A DNA stretch of 64,000 nucleotides from Olavius algarvensis Delta 4 endosymbiont (GTDB taxonomy: Bacteria > Desulfobacterota > Desulfobacteria > Desulfobacterales > CAJINA01). The translations under genes were made by a program, and so were the position numbers. The notes beneath the pieces are model-generated. The model made no database searches, was not told the DNA's origin, and saw only the letters and a list, made by a program, of their open reading frames with translations. Location: contig CAJINA010000188.1 in the NCBI GenBank assembly GCA_905176665.1, positions 1-64,000 on the forward strand, given 5' to 3'. Positions 16,571 to 25,750 of the stretch are shown here, piece by piece (within the stretch, counting starts at the first letter, position 1; the number at the start of each line of letters is the position of its first letter).

Positions 16571-16969
16571 CTATCTGCCTGAAAGTACTTTTATAAGCAA
16601 GCCGGTTAACCCCAACAAGGCTGCCCCGATCAAGGTGGTTATTAAAAACGCAGCGCCTTTTTGGGCTGGGCCGGGCTTATCCGGCGGGGCATCCTCAACC
16701 GACCCGTTCCGCGAAGTGACATCCTTGACATGCGACAATTGCAGCGGCATTGAGTTCCCGGCCGCCATGCACAGGCCGAATATAGCCAGGAAAACGGCCC
16801 CGTATATATATCCGGTCCCCAGAGAAGCAACTGACCACCAGCCAAACAGGTAACAGGCGGCGGCTATCAGAGCGGCCGACACCAGGAAGACAATAACCCC
16901 CCGGCGCAGCGGCCGGTTCGATCCTTGGCCGGCAGCGTTTGGCACGCTATCTGGTTTCTCAGGCCGCAT
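16571..16969 (-). CDS. Small membrane protein, function unknown
   Basis: 132 residues with three hydrophobic helices: about 24-45 (GVIVFLVSAALIAAACYLF), about 50-72 and about 107-127. A charged, proline-rich loop (about 80-104) separates the last two. No family is recognised. It follows the SPFH gene by 9 bp and is probably the third gene of the GntR-SPFH operon, so it may be a membrane partner of that protein. Confidence 0.7.
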   Translation of the reverse strand: MRPEKPDSVPNAAGQGSNRPLRRGVIVFLVSAALIAAACYLFGWWSVASLGTGYIYGAVFLAIFGLCMAAGNSMPLQLSHVKDVTSRNGSVEDAPPDKPGPAQKGAAFLITTLIGAALLGLTGLLIKVLSGR

Positions 16970-16978
16970 CGTTTGGGC

Positions 16979-17911
16979 TTACCTTTCGCCAAGCGGCTTA
17001 GGTGCCGCTTCCGATACTTTGGCCGCCTGGGCCTCGGCAAGAGCCGTCATACCGCCCAGGGCGCCGATGTTCATCGACTCCAGGGCCGAACTGGGCACGA
17101 TCATCAAGGACCCCTTATCCTTCAGGCCTTCAAACAGCATGTTCATGCCCCTAAGCTGCAATGCCACCGGATTGTTCATGTATTGTTCGCTGGCCTTGGC
17201 GAACTTCTCCGCGATTTCGGTTTCCGCGGTCCCCAGGATGACCCGGGCCTGGCGTTCGCGCTCGGCCTGGGCCTGCTTGCTCATGGCATTGGAAAGGCCT
17301 GTGGGGATAATGATATCCTTGATCCCGACATTGTTGCAAGTAATGCCCCAGGGATTGGTGGCCTCATCCAGGTACTTTTGCAGGCCCTCGGCGATCTGAT
17401 CCCGGTGCTGGAGCAGGTCCGCCAGTTCATGTTTGCCGATGACATCCCGCAGTCCGGTCAATGAAACATAGGATACCGCGTCCGCGTAAGCTTGAACCTC
17501 CAGGGCGGCTTTTTCCACATCCCAGACTGCCCAGTAGACAATCGCGTCGACGGTTACCGGTACGGTGTCCTTGGTAAGGGTCTTCTCGGCGCTGATGTCG
17601 GTCACCCGCAGCCGCTGGTCGATGTGGCTGTCCACCTGATCGATGATCGGAATGATCAGGAAAAAGCCGGGACCTTTCAACCCCCGGTATTTTCCCATGC
17701 GTAAAACCACGGCCTTTTCCCATTGATCGGCAATCCGGATGGCGGTGGCCAGAAAATAGGCGAGTACCACGCCGGCCAAGCCAACTAGCACCATGGGACC
17801 GGTTAGGGGGTACACCAGATAGGTTAGGTAGCCGCCGGCGGCGAGTGTGACAGAAAAAACCATCGTGGCGACCGGATTTGAAAAAACTTTGGCCTCTCTA
17901 TTTATTTTCAT
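16979..17911 (-). CDS. SPFH/stomatin-family membrane protein (slipin-like)
   Basis: 310 residues. Two hydrophobic segments (about 14-34 and 39-58) are followed by a band-7 domain (about 60-235) with YWAVWDVEKAALEV and the family stretch NNVGIKDIIIP. The C-terminal region is charged and helical. Such proteins oligomerise under the membrane and organise membrane microdomains or control membrane proteases; no NfeD-type protease is adjacent. Its ATG overlaps the stop of the GntR gene in an ATGA motif (17908-17911), so it is translationally coupled to its regulator. Confidence 0.9.
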   Translation of the reverse strand: MKINREAKVFSNPVATMVFSVTLAAGGYLTYLVYPLTGPMVLVGLAGVVLAYFLATAIRIADQWEKAVVLRMGKYRGLKGPGFFLIIPIIDQVDSHIDQRLRVTDISAEKTLTKDTVPVTVDAIVYWAVWDVEKAALEVQAYADAVSYVSLTGLRDVIGKHELADLLQHRDQIAEGLQKYLDEATNPWGITCNNVGIKDIIIPTGLSNAMSKQAQAERERQARVILGTAETEIAEKFAKASEQYMNNPVALQLRGMNMLFEGLKDKGSLMIVPSSALESMNIGALGGMTALAEAQAAKVSEAAPKPLGER

Positions 17912-18288
17912 CGGGCACCTCCCTCTATCCGTTTGAGTTCCGCGATCATCTCCTCTTTTTTGAATCCATAACTGGCCGCAATGGTATAAAACTCGGCACA
18001 GATGGATTTTAGCTTTGCCTCACGTTCAGCGGGCGCGATTCTGACGGACACCGGACCTATAAAGGTCCCGGTGCCCTGGTGGGTCTCCAGCACCTTTTGG
18101 ATCTCAAGTTCTTTATAGGCTTTGCTGACCGTGTTCAGGTTTACTTTAAGTTCGACCGCCAAAGCCCGCACGGTGGGAAGCTGCTCACCCACGGCCAGGC
18201 TGCCGGTTACGATCCCGTATCGGATCTGATCGATAATCTGGCGATAGAAAGGCGCGCCGCTTTTGGGGTCTAAATTGAAGGCAATCAT
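17908..18288 (-). CDS. GntR-family regulator (YtrA type)
   Basis: 126 residues. The N-terminal winged helix (PFYRQIIDQIRYGIV, LPTVRALAVELKVNLNTVSK, HQGTGTFI) is typical of GntR. The short C-terminal tail places it in the YtrA subgroup, which lacks a large ligand domain. ATG 18288 has AGGTG six bases upstream; a GTG at 18297 is an alternative. It is the first gene of the operon with SPFH and the small membrane protein. A near-perfect palindrome overlaps its promoter, suggesting autorepression. Confidence 0.9.
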   Translation of the reverse strand: MIAFNLDPKSGAPFYRQIIDQIRYGIVTGSLAVGEQLPTVRALAVELKVNLNTVSKAYKELEIQKVLETHQGTGTFIGPVSVRIAPAEREAKLKSICAEFYTIAASYGFKKEEMIAELKRIEGGAR

Positions 18289-18320
18289 GGATAGCACCTG
18301 TTAGAGACACACATTCATTT

Positions 18321-18344
18321 ATTGTTATATTTTACTATGACAAT
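18321..18344 (-). promoter_or_regulatory. Candidate operator of the GntR-SPFH operon
   Basis: ATTGTTATA-TTTTAC-TATGACAAT: 9-bp arms with one mismatch. It begins within the -10 box of the promoter at 18340-18368 and extends towards the gene. This is the expected position for an autorepressor site. Confidence 0.55.
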
Positions 18345-18368
18345 ATACATCTCGTTGTCCCCTGTCAA
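18340..18368 (-). promoter_or_regulatory. Sigma-70-type promoter of the GntR-SPFH operon
   Basis: On the minus strand TTGACA (18368-18363) and TATTGT (18345-18340) are separated by exactly 17 bp, about 50 bp upstream of the GntR start. The -35 box is consensus and the -10 box is a fair match. Confidence 0.6.
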
Positions 18369-18401
18369 GAAAATAACTCAACATTGGTTCGACAGAAAGT
18401 G

Positions 18402-18429
18402 AAAAGCCGGCGGCAGACCACCAGCTTTT
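18402..18429 (-). terminator. Intrinsic terminator of the radical SAM gene
   Basis: On the minus strand AAAAGCTGGTGG-TCTG-CCGCCGGCTTTT forms a 12-bp stem with two wobble pairs, ending in TTTT and followed by CACTTTC. It lies about 45 bp after the stop codon of the radical SAM gene. Confidence 0.55.
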
Positions 18430-18473
18430 CCTAATCATCAGCAGGAAGATATTTTAATTACGAGCGGTTATGA

Positions 18474-20225
18474 TTACGCATCCAAAGAACCAGCCGGACT
18501 GGGTGCGCCACCGGTCCAGTGAATTTTATCGGGCATAGGGATGGTTTTCGTAAGGGGTTTTGACGCAAGCTTCTTTGCCGCGCGATTCTGCTCATAAAAG
18601 CATTCCGGCTCCAGGGTCCAGCCGTTGGCCAGACGCCTTTCTTCAAGCCTGGTGGTGACCATTAGAAAGCGACCCACAACCGGTGCCGACAGACGGGCCT
18701 TCCAGCCAAACTCACGATAAATAGCCTGCAGGAGATTCGACAGTTCGGCAAACAAGCGCCGATCATGGCGATATTTTTTCCGCATGGCCCAGACCGCACC
18801 GGCCCAGGTCGATTTAAGCCCTGCGACCTCGAATTCGAACCGTTTGCGAATTCTGGCCTGCGGATGGTGCTTGTATTTCTGCCAGCCCACCAATAGAACC
18901 CGCTGCAGCCGGGCCAGGCTGGGGCCGTTGCGCTCAAAATCCCGGTGAAAGGCATTCAACAGGTACGTTTCTTCATGGCCTTCCGGGATGTGCTTGTGTT
19001 TGTAATTAAACCGGTATTGCCCGTGGGTATCGGCGATGGGCATTTTGGTTTCTGGCAACAGGGTGCCGGCCTGCCGGTGCTGCTCGTACAGCGGGGTACC
19101 GGGAATCGGCGTGTACAGCATAAACTGGTGAAACACCGTCTCGTGGCTGACGGCATAATTGATCACCGCATCGATATTCTCCGGCGTATGTTCTTCCAGG
19201 CCGATGATGGAAGATCCCAGCACCCGGATTCCGTTGGCCTGCAGGTCGGCGACCAGCGCGTGGGTGTCGATTCCGGAAAGCTTGGCATACTTACTCTGGT
19301 TGCCCTCCAACCCCATCCAGACCCAGCCGATGCCCAGCCCGATCAACTGCTCCATGGTGTATGATTTGAGCACGCGGGCTGAACTGAACACATTGAGCGC
19401 CCAGCTCTTGTCGTGGGCCTCCATGAGTTCCAGCAGCCGCAAGGCACGCTTGCGGTGGAAGAGAAAATTCTCATCCATGATAAAAAAGGAGTTCACTTGC
19501 AGCTTGCGCTCCAGGCGCTCCATCTCGGCAAAGAGTTCATCACCGGTTTCAAAAAAATTGACGGATTTTCCTTTGCCGCCAAACAGGGCGGACGTCGAAC
19601 AGAAGTTGCACCCCAGGGGACAGCCAACGGAAGGTATCAGCATTGCCGCTGTATCACCCGGCTTGTCTTGCAGGGTGTGGCCCAGAATACGAGTTTTGAA
19701 GCCGGAAATGACGGCGGGATGTTTAATAGGCTTTTCGGGATCGAGACCCAGAAATGTGCGAAACCAGCGGACACCTTCGCCCTGGACAATATGATCTGCA
19801 CTGATAATGTCGGCCAGGCCTTCCTTGTTGGCGATATGGCCCCCCACCACAATGGTAGCCCCGGGCTGGTATTCCCGGATCAGTTCACACATCTTTTGCA
19901 CCTTGCCGATGTTGGGCAAAATGGAACTGATGCCGATAATGTCATAGGGCGTGTTTTTAATTTCATCTTTAAACCGCGCCAGGTCAGGAAAATCGAGCAA
20001 CGTACAGGGGGCCTCGATATTTTCCTTGATCAGCATGAGGCCGAAAGAGCGGTGGAACATCCGTAGGGAATATACGCCCTGAACCCGCGTCACCTGGTTC
20101 TGGTAGAGCTCCATGGGGTTGTTCTTGCGGCTGCCGTAGTTATCGTCTTGGGCAAAGGGGCCAAACACGCTGGAAAGCAAAACTCGGGCTTTTTTTCCAA
20201 GGGGATGGATTGTCGGGGAAGGCAT
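18474..20225 (-). CDS. Radical SAM protein with B12-binding-like N-terminal domain
   Basis: 583 residues. The N-terminal ~200 residues have the Rossmann-like pattern of B12-binding radical SAM proteins (DIIGISSILPNIGKV, ATIVVGGHIANKEG) but lack the DxHxxG cobalamin motif. The radical SAM cluster motif is PSVGCPLGCNFCST, giving CxxxCxxC at about residues 200-207. The C-terminal ~200 residues carry no recognised domain. The substrate is unknown; members modify lipids, hopanoids or natural products. ATG 20225 has CAGGAG upstream; the open frame runs to 20312 without a better site. Confidence 0.85.
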   Translation of the reverse strand: MPSPTIHPLGKKARVLLSSVFGPFAQDDNYGSRKNNPMELYQNQVTRVQGVYSLRMFHRSFGLMLIKENIEAPCTLLDFPDLARFKDEIKNTPYDIIGISSILPNIGKVQKMCELIREYQPGATIVVGGHIANKEGLADIISADHIVQGEGVRWFRTFLGLDPEKPIKHPAVISGFKTRILGHTLQDKPGDTAAMLIPSVGCPLGCNFCSTSALFGGKGKSVNFFETGDELFAEMERLERKLQVNSFFIMDENFLFHRKRALRLLELMEAHDKSWALNVFSSARVLKSYTMEQLIGLGIGWVWMGLEGNQSKYAKLSGIDTHALVADLQANGIRVLGSSIIGLEEHTPENIDAVINYAVSHETVFHQFMLYTPIPGTPLYEQHRQAGTLLPETKMPIADTHGQYRFNYKHKHIPEGHEETYLLNAFHRDFERNGPSLARLQRVLLVGWQKYKHHPQARIRKRFEFEVAGLKSTWAGAVWAMRKKYRHDRRLFAELSNLLQAIYREFGWKARLSAPVVGRFLMVTTRLEERRLANGWTLEPECFYEQNRAAKKLASKPLTKTIPMPDKIHWTGGAPSPAGSLDA

Positions 20226-20418
20226 GTGCGTGATCTCCTGTAAAAGAAATAGCAATTTTGGTGACATTCGCCAAACAGTTGCTGTTCTAAACAGGCGATC
20301 GCATTTTAACAAGCTGATTTCATTGATTTACATTTGTTTTACAAACCGGGCGCCAATCCTGGGAAAAAATCTGAACTCCCGAGGCATACGGCCACAACCA
20401 ATTTTTTATACTGGGGGG

Positions 20419-21741
20419 CTACCATTTCCAGGGCCACAGACCTTTCCGGGTCGCTTCGGTAAGGTCCGCGTTCAAAATGCGGTTATAATGTGCAATGACC
20501 CTTTGGCTGGTAAGAATGGTGGCGTGATCCTCGTCAAATCCAAACACATGGCTTGCGTCGGCCTGCGCCCGGTAATCCAACTGGCTGGCAATTTCAACGG
20601 ACCCATCGTTGTTGGCCAGAAAAAGGCTGCAGTCTCCGCGCACGCTGATGAACATCGCAAAATCCACCATGGGGGCCAGCTTCTGCTGGTAAAGGGTTTG
20701 GATGAAGGGGCTGTCCGGGACCATGTCATGCCAGGAAGGCACCGCTTCAGGTGCCTGTTCGACACCCTTGGCTGACATTTTGTGCCCATTCCATGGCGTG
20801 GAGAGGGCAATGAAACGCTTGATATAGTCGGAATTGTCTCCATGCAGGTTGTTCAAGATAAACGCCCGGGCCACCAGTCCGCCCATACTGTGGGCAGTCA
20901 CATACAGGGTATCGAACCCGTAAGCCGCGTGCAGTTCTTTCACAAGGTGATTCAAAGCTTTGGCGGCTACTTCCAGCCGGACACCCGACGGGTAATAGTA
21001 GAACCAGGGCTGAAAGCGCTTTCTGTCCATGCCGGAGATCAAAGGTTGCCAGCCGACAGGTGTGCCTACGGCGCCATGGATGAACAATACCGGTATTTTG
21101 TCCGGCTGGTACGGCTCCAGAAAATAGATGCCGTAGCCCAGATCTCTTAAAAAGGTGAGCGGTTTCCAATACCCGAGGGAGCCGTTTTCCTGGGCGAAGA
21201 TATCATCGTCCAGAGTCGCAATACGGCCCAGTTTGGTAAACGCCTGGCGGCTGAGAACACGCGCCTCAATGGACACAGGCGCCCCGGCGGGGACTGCTGT
21301 TTCAGGGGCCAGATGCACCTGCAAACCGTCGAACCGGTTCGGATCTGCATCTGCCCTGGACTTCCTTGATACGGTGATGGCATCCGGGGCACCGTAATAG
21401 CCGATGGCTTCGTCGGAATCGTAAGTCAGATTGCCGTTGGTATCTTCGAAAGCCAGCAGATAATAAGTGCCGGTCGAGATGAGAAATGAAAAGTAACCCG
21501 TATCTTCCGGGATGGTGTAGGCCACGGGCTCGGCCGTCCCGCCTTCATCGGCATATAAAATTACGATCACGTTCCCGTATTGCGCGGATGCGGTCTTGAT
21601 CTCGCCGCGGATGGAATAGGTATCATGACTTTCCGCTATCTCTTTTTTTAAATCAAGAAACACGCACCCACTGAGGTATACCGGCAGCAGGCCAATCAGA
21701 CAGAACAGTTTCACTAAGACGACCAGGTCGTTGTTTTTCAC
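20419..21741 (-). CDS. Lipoprotein alpha/beta hydrolase (lipase/PGAP1-like)
   Basis: 440 residues. The signal peptide ends in the lipobox LSGC (cysteine at about residue 26). Residues ~40-125 form a beta-rich domain, perhaps for carbohydrate or surface binding. The hydrolase domain starts at about 215 (PVLFIHGAVGTPVGW, oxyanion region) and has the nucleophile elbow TAHSMGGLVA. It probably hydrolyses an ester of a lipid or a surface-linked substrate from a membrane-anchored position. No partner gene is adjacent. Confidence 0.85.
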   Translation of the reverse strand: MKNNDLVVLVKLFCLIGLLPVYLSGCVFLDLKKEIAESHDTYSIRGEIKTASAQYGNVIVILYADEGGTAEPVAYTIPEDTGYFSFLISTGTYYLLAFEDTNGNLTYDSDEAIGYYGAPDAITVSRKSRADADPNRFDGLQVHLAPETAVPAGAPVSIEARVLSRQAFTKLGRIATLDDDIFAQENGSLGYWKPLTFLRDLGYGIYFLEPYQPDKIPVLFIHGAVGTPVGWQPLISGMDRKRFQPWFYYYPSGVRLEVAAKALNHLVKELHAAYGFDTLYVTAHSMGGLVARAFILNNLHGDNSDYIKRFIALSTPWNGHKMSAKGVEQAPEAVPSWHDMVPDSPFIQTLYQQKLAPMVDFAMFISVRGDCSLFLANNDGSVEIASQLDYRAQADASHVFGFDEDHATILTSQRVIAHYNRILNADLTEATRKGLWPWKW

Positions 21742-21827
21742 AATCTGCTCTCCCCGGCCCCCGCCGATTCAGGGGGCCATTTGCTGTTTGGTGCTATCCC
21801 TAAAACGCTACCCTCTATATTACAGCT

Positions 21828-22230
21828 CTATATTGACGACGATCGGAACGGCTGACCGGCCATGAACCAGAAACTGGCCCCCTCGTTGGAAGCTGCCACA
21901 TCAAACCTTACAACAGCGCCGGCCACCATGGCCCGGATTCCGACGCCGGCATCGGCCTGCCAGATCATCGCTGCTGGCGAAAACCGTCCCGGCCATCATC
22001 AACTGTTCCTGGCCGTAGCCTTTGACCATACCGCTGATACCCCCGGTAAGCCCCATGGTTTCCGAAGAAAAGACATAGGGAATAATCAGGCGTTCTTTGG
22101 CGCCTTTTGGGTTTCCTTCACGGAGGGTTGCGTTTTTGACGGTGGTGGGCATCTGGGCATTTGCCGGCCACGCCGATAGCACCACAATCAACGTCAGGCT
22201 CATCAATAGTTGGATTAAGTGCATGGGCAC
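21828..22230 (-). pseudogene. Remnant of an outer-membrane beta-barrel protein
   Basis: The frame starting at 22230 has a signal peptide (cleavage near ANA) and then a stretch (ERLIIPYVFSSETMGLTGG) like the start of a surface-antigen/outer-membrane family. After about 88 residues the frame is lost. In the next frame, from about 21955 to TAG at 21828-21830, the sequence reads DAGVGIRAMVAGAVVRFDVA and ends in a barrel-like C-terminus. The total is only ~130 residues where such proteins usually exceed 300. The gene therefore appears to have lost its middle and then frameshifted. Confidence 0.55.
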
Positions 22231-22393
22231 CCCCGATATTGTTTCTGACGGCTTGCCTTCCGTTTGTTTTCTACCCCGCTCGGAAATACTCGAATCCCAC
22301 AGTTCTCCTGATTACAGCTACCCTATAATCGTCTCCAAGCCTCATATCCAGGCTTCCAATCATAGCCAGGCATTGAGAGATGATCAAATCCTC

Positions 22394-22759
22394 TCACTCA
22401 GTCTTGGCATACATAGCTTCCCACTGCTCCCGGCTCACCAAATTCCGGGCTTGAAATCGCAATTTGATTAACTTGTCCTGAAAGGCGTCCCGGCGGGTGT
22501 CCACCCCTTTCAGGTAGGCATTCATTTCAGCTTCCGTCAGGTCATAGTTGCGATTCATTTCAGCGAACTCTTTTGAAATCTTTTTGACGTCCTTGCCCCA
22601 GGCTTTCATTTCTTTATCGGCGGATTTGGTCACCGCTTTTATCTGGCTGACGATCTGTTTGTCCGCAATGACATCCTTGGCGGCATCATGAAAGACATCA
22701 AACGAAAAACCACCGCCGCCCAAGAGCATCATGATCAGGGTAATGGTTCCAATTATCAT
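22394..22759 (-). CDS. Small exported or membrane-anchored helical protein, unknown
   Basis: 121 residues. A hydrophobic N-terminus (about 1-20, glycine-rich) is followed by a charged helical region with heptad-like spacing. The C-terminal part (LVSREQWEAMYA) resembles the end of the next protein (CTVEEWKALIHF), hinting that the two are related. It lies about 47 bp after that gene in the same direction. A ribosome site AGGAGG precedes the ATG. Confidence 0.7.
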   Translation of the reverse strand: MIIGTITLIMMLLGGGGFSFDVFHDAAKDVIADKQIVSQIKAVTKSADKEMKAWGKDVKKISKEFAEMNRNYDLTEAEMNAYLKGVDTRRDAFQDKLIKLRFQARNLVSREQWEAMYAKTE

Positions 22760-22806
22760 CGTATCCCTCCTGTCATGGGCAGTTACCCGTAACTATCCCG
22801 TTGCGG

Positions 22807-23286
22807 TTATTTTCCGCCCGGCGTTTGCCGCAGCTGGTTAAAAAGACCTTTTTTCGTCCGAAAATGGATCAGGGCCTTCCACTCCTCCACAGTGCAGAGC
22901 GCTTTTATTTTAAACCCTATCGCCATGGATTGGTCGCGTAGTCGGTAACGGCTTGCATTGTAATCCGCAAACAGCTTTTCAAAATCTTCAGGCACAGCAT
23001 CATAATTCCGGTCCAGGGTAAACAGTTTCTGATCATATTGCCTGGTCACCTGGAGAAGTTCCTTGAATAATTTTATATCCTGATCAACCATGACCAGCAG
23101 CTGCGTCTTTTTCTCCGGGTCGGCGATGTGTTTCTCAATCCGGGCCGGCAAATCTTCCGCCCATTTCTCACCGGGCACAGTGTCTTTCTTGTTGCCTTTG
23201 CTGCCGCCGGACATTACCAGCACCCCCCCCAGCAAAAAGATCGCCAGCAGGGCTAAACAAAAACGGCGCTTATTTGGACTTTTCAT
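22807..23286 (-). CDS. Small exported helical protein, unknown
   Basis: 159 residues with a signal or anchor segment (about 8-27, CLALLAIFLLGGVLVMSG), then a charged helical domain. The ATG at 23286 has GGAGGACAAG just upstream, and the open frame further upstream lies inside the preceding gene, with which it overlaps by 17 bp. It is translationally linked to the large exported protein upstream and followed by a similar small protein, forming a three-gene cassette. No family is recognised. Confidence 0.8.
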   Translation of the reverse strand: MKSPNKRRFCLALLAIFLLGGVLVMSGGSKGNKKDTVPGEKWAEDLPARIEKHIADPEKKTQLLVMVDQDIKLFKELLQVTRQYDQKLFTLDRNYDAVPEDFEKLFADYNASRYRLRDQSMAIGFKIKALCTVEEWKALIHFRTKKGLFNQLRQTPGGK

Positions 23287-25123
23287 CTTGTCCTCCAAAC
23301 AATTCGTTTGGTGCATTAGGATCGATGCGCTTTTCTTCCAGCAGTTCGAGGCCAGTGATTTTCCAGGCCCCTTCCACCGGTTCAACTATGATATTGGCGT
23401 GATACCAGTTCTTGCGGGTGTGGATATGGCCCCAGTGGCCGACAGTCCCCAGGGCTGTCCAGCGGGCCGCGAAAACAAGACCCAGGGGATGACTTTTGTG
23501 CGGTTTGATATCGACATCCTGGATTTCGACGCGCTTTACCCAGGCCCGGGCACCACCGGCCTGGGACACCACCAGTGATTTGCGGTTTTGCAGATAGATC
23601 TCTGTCAGCAGATCCCCGTGGACGCTGGTGGCCAAACGGTCATAGACATCCTCTTCCTGGCGAAAATCAAAGGAGCGGTAGACATTGTCGAGCAGGTTTT
23701 TTAAAACGGACACGGACTCATCCTTGGTCATCTCGGGAGCCAAAACGGCCGGTTTGGCTACGGCGACCTTTAGAAATGGATAGAGCCCAAGGCTGCCCGC
23801 AAGTACCAAAACGAGAACCCCCACCGGCAGCCCCACTGATCGGCCGGCGCGCCGCCGCCTGCCAATATGAACACCAAGGGGCACAAGGCACAGCAGGCCG
23901 AGAATGCTGGCCAGGGGAAGCTGCAGGGTCGTCTGGGCGGGGTCCAGCTCCAGCCGGGCCACAGTGGGCGCCTTGTGTTTCTTTAAAAAGTTGGTCCAGG
24001 TGAGGATATTACTGTCCGGCGTCACATAGGACGGAAAGGGCCCGGCCGGATCGATGGCGTTGGTGGGGACTTTCTGAATCCGATCCGACCAGAGGGTCCA
24101 TTCACTGGTAACCTCGCGCGGCATCTTTTTGGTCGGATAAGTTATAATCACGCCTATCATGGCGGTGTTGAGCGGCAGCCGCTCGGGTTGCACCAGAAAC
24201 CGGGAGCCGGTTCGGGCAACCTTGACAAAAGCGGTCCGGTCGAGAATTGGCTGCAGCTGCTGCCCGTCAATCAGTACTTTGTCCCGTTTGAGGAAGAACT
24301 CACCGACCCGCTTTTTAAGCGCATCATTTTCATCTTCCTCTATGAATTCCGGCCCCCGCAGGCCGAGATCGATCCAGGCCGCCAGGTCTTTCACCCGGGC
24401 GAGGACCTCATGGCGCACTTCGTAGTCTTCGATATATAGAAAGGACATCACACTGCCGCGCTGCCAGCGTTTCAACGCCTTCTTGTCGAAAACCGAGTAC
24501 CACGGATCATCCCAATCGAGATGCAGGGTGGCGGCGTCGGGCAGAAAGCGGAAATCATTTACCAAGACCCGGTCGTGATACGTCACGAAACCCAGCGGCA
24601 CTTTACTGAAGCCCGATTTATTATCCAAAGGGGGGATGAACGTCAGCGTCGTCGGTTTTTCTTTGAAGGGATAGACCAGTTCCACATAGAGCACGCGCTT
24701 ATCCTGGGGCGGCCCCGGTATCCGTTGCCCGGTGAAGGGGTTTGGTTTTCCGGCGTAAGGTGAAGCACGCTTTTTTCTAAAGCGCGGCTCCACCAGCCTG
24801 AGCGTAGCCGCCAGGTTCCGCCCCGCTTCGGTTTGGACCTGAAAACCGGTCCGGGAAAATTGCTGCATGCGCTCCGCCTGTGGCGGCCGCTGGATGGAAG
24901 AGCCTTCAAAAAAAGCGTCGGGAAGGATCTGATCAAACACAACCATGTCATTGACATAGATTTCCAGTTCAATCCGGACGTGATCGGAATGGATGTAAAT
25001 TTCAGCAATGTTGGGCGCATTTTCAGCACCGGAGAAATTAATCCAGTCAGCCATGGCCGTTGCAGGAACCAACCAGCCTAGTAATGCAAAACGCGCTATA
25101 TGGAGTACCAGGGATCTGTTCAT
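23270..25123 (-). CDS. Large exported protein with C-terminal membrane segments, unknown
   Basis: 617 residues. A signal peptide (cleavage near AMA, about 24) is followed by a large beta-rich extracytoplasmic region (about 30-390). Two hydrophobic helices flank an arginine-rich loop (IGRRRRAGR) at about 405-455, and a C-terminal domain of ~150 residues would again face the periplasm. It is the first gene of a cassette with two small exported helical proteins. No catalytic motif was recognised and no function is proposed. Confidence 0.75.
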   Translation of the reverse strand: MNRSLVLHIARFALLGWLVPATAMADWINFSGAENAPNIAEIYIHSDHVRIELEIYVNDMVVFDQILPDAFFEGSSIQRPPQAERMQQFSRTGFQVQTEAGRNLAATLRLVEPRFRKKRASPYAGKPNPFTGQRIPGPPQDKRVLYVELVYPFKEKPTTLTFIPPLDNKSGFSKVPLGFVTYHDRVLVNDFRFLPDAATLHLDWDDPWYSVFDKKALKRWQRGSVMSFLYIEDYEVRHEVLARVKDLAAWIDLGLRGPEFIEEDENDALKKRVGEFFLKRDKVLIDGQQLQPILDRTAFVKVARTGSRFLVQPERLPLNTAMIGVIITYPTKKMPREVTSEWTLWSDRIQKVPTNAIDPAGPFPSYVTPDSNILTWTNFLKKHKAPTVARLELDPAQTTLQLPLASILGLLCLVPLGVHIGRRRRAGRSVGLPVGVLVLVLAGSLGLYPFLKVAVAKPAVLAPEMTKDESVSVLKNLLDNVYRSFDFRQEEDVYDRLATSVHGDLLTEIYLQNRKSLVVSQAGGARAWVKRVEIQDVDIKPHKSHPLGLVFAARWTALGTVGHWGHIHTRKNWYHANIIVEPVEGAWKITGLELLEEKRIDPNAPNELFGGQDEKSK

Positions 25124-25231
25124 CAGATTACAGTAAATTTGAGAATCCGCCAGCAGGTGCCTTCACCAAAGAGAGTTGACGCGGAAGGTTTATGAATTCG
25201 GTGGTACCTCCTGTTCCATTTCAATTGTCCG

Positions 25232-25750
25232 CTAAGGCACATTAATGGTATTGCCCTTTTCACAGGTTTCGCGGTTGTCGCCATATGATTTACTATCACC
25301 GTACGGTTGATAACTGAATACTATAATACCTGTGTAGCTACTAATCCCTTGTCGTTCTCCTTTTTCAAGCCGGCCTCTAAAAATGACGCCCTGCCGATTT
25401 CCAACTGAATCATAATCCCATACGGTCACACTCACTTTGCCGGCCGAGGCATAAAGAATACATGTTTTTTCACCTGAAAGAGAATCTGGTTTTAAATTAT
25501 TCCCGGTTACACCCGTGGTTTTCGTGGTTACAACCGGTGTCCGCTTGGGTTTGGTTTTCTGCTCAGGTTTCCTCGTGTGTGATTTGTAATCCATGATGTC
25601 TTTTAAGACCGCGTTGGGGGGCGGTGCGTTTTGCGAGACATGCGTTTCACCTTTATCATCCGTCCATATGTAAAGTCTGTCTGCATAACAGGCCAGCCCC
25701 GTTATGCATATCAGCAAAAGGGTGATTAGAATAAGTTTGCAAAACTTCAT
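25232..25750 (-). CDS. Exported DUF4124-like protein
   Basis: 172 residues. Signal peptide (about 1-22, ending in ACYA), then a short DUF4124-type motif (RLYIWTDDKGETHVSQNAPP) at its N-terminus, a Pro/Lys/Thr-rich linker and a C-terminal beta-rich region with two cysteines. DUF4124 proteins are periplasmic and of unknown role. ATG 25750 is supported by GGGAGG about seven bases upstream; the open frame extends to 25816. Confidence 0.75.
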   Translation of the reverse strand: MKFCKLILITLLLICITGLACYADRLYIWTDDKGETHVSQNAPPPNAVLKDIMDYKSHTRKPEQKTKPKRTPVVTTKTTGVTGNNLKPDSLSGEKTCILYASAGKVSVTVWDYDSVGNRQGVIFRGRLEKGERQGISSYTGIIVFSYQPYGDSKSYGDNRETCEKGNTINVP

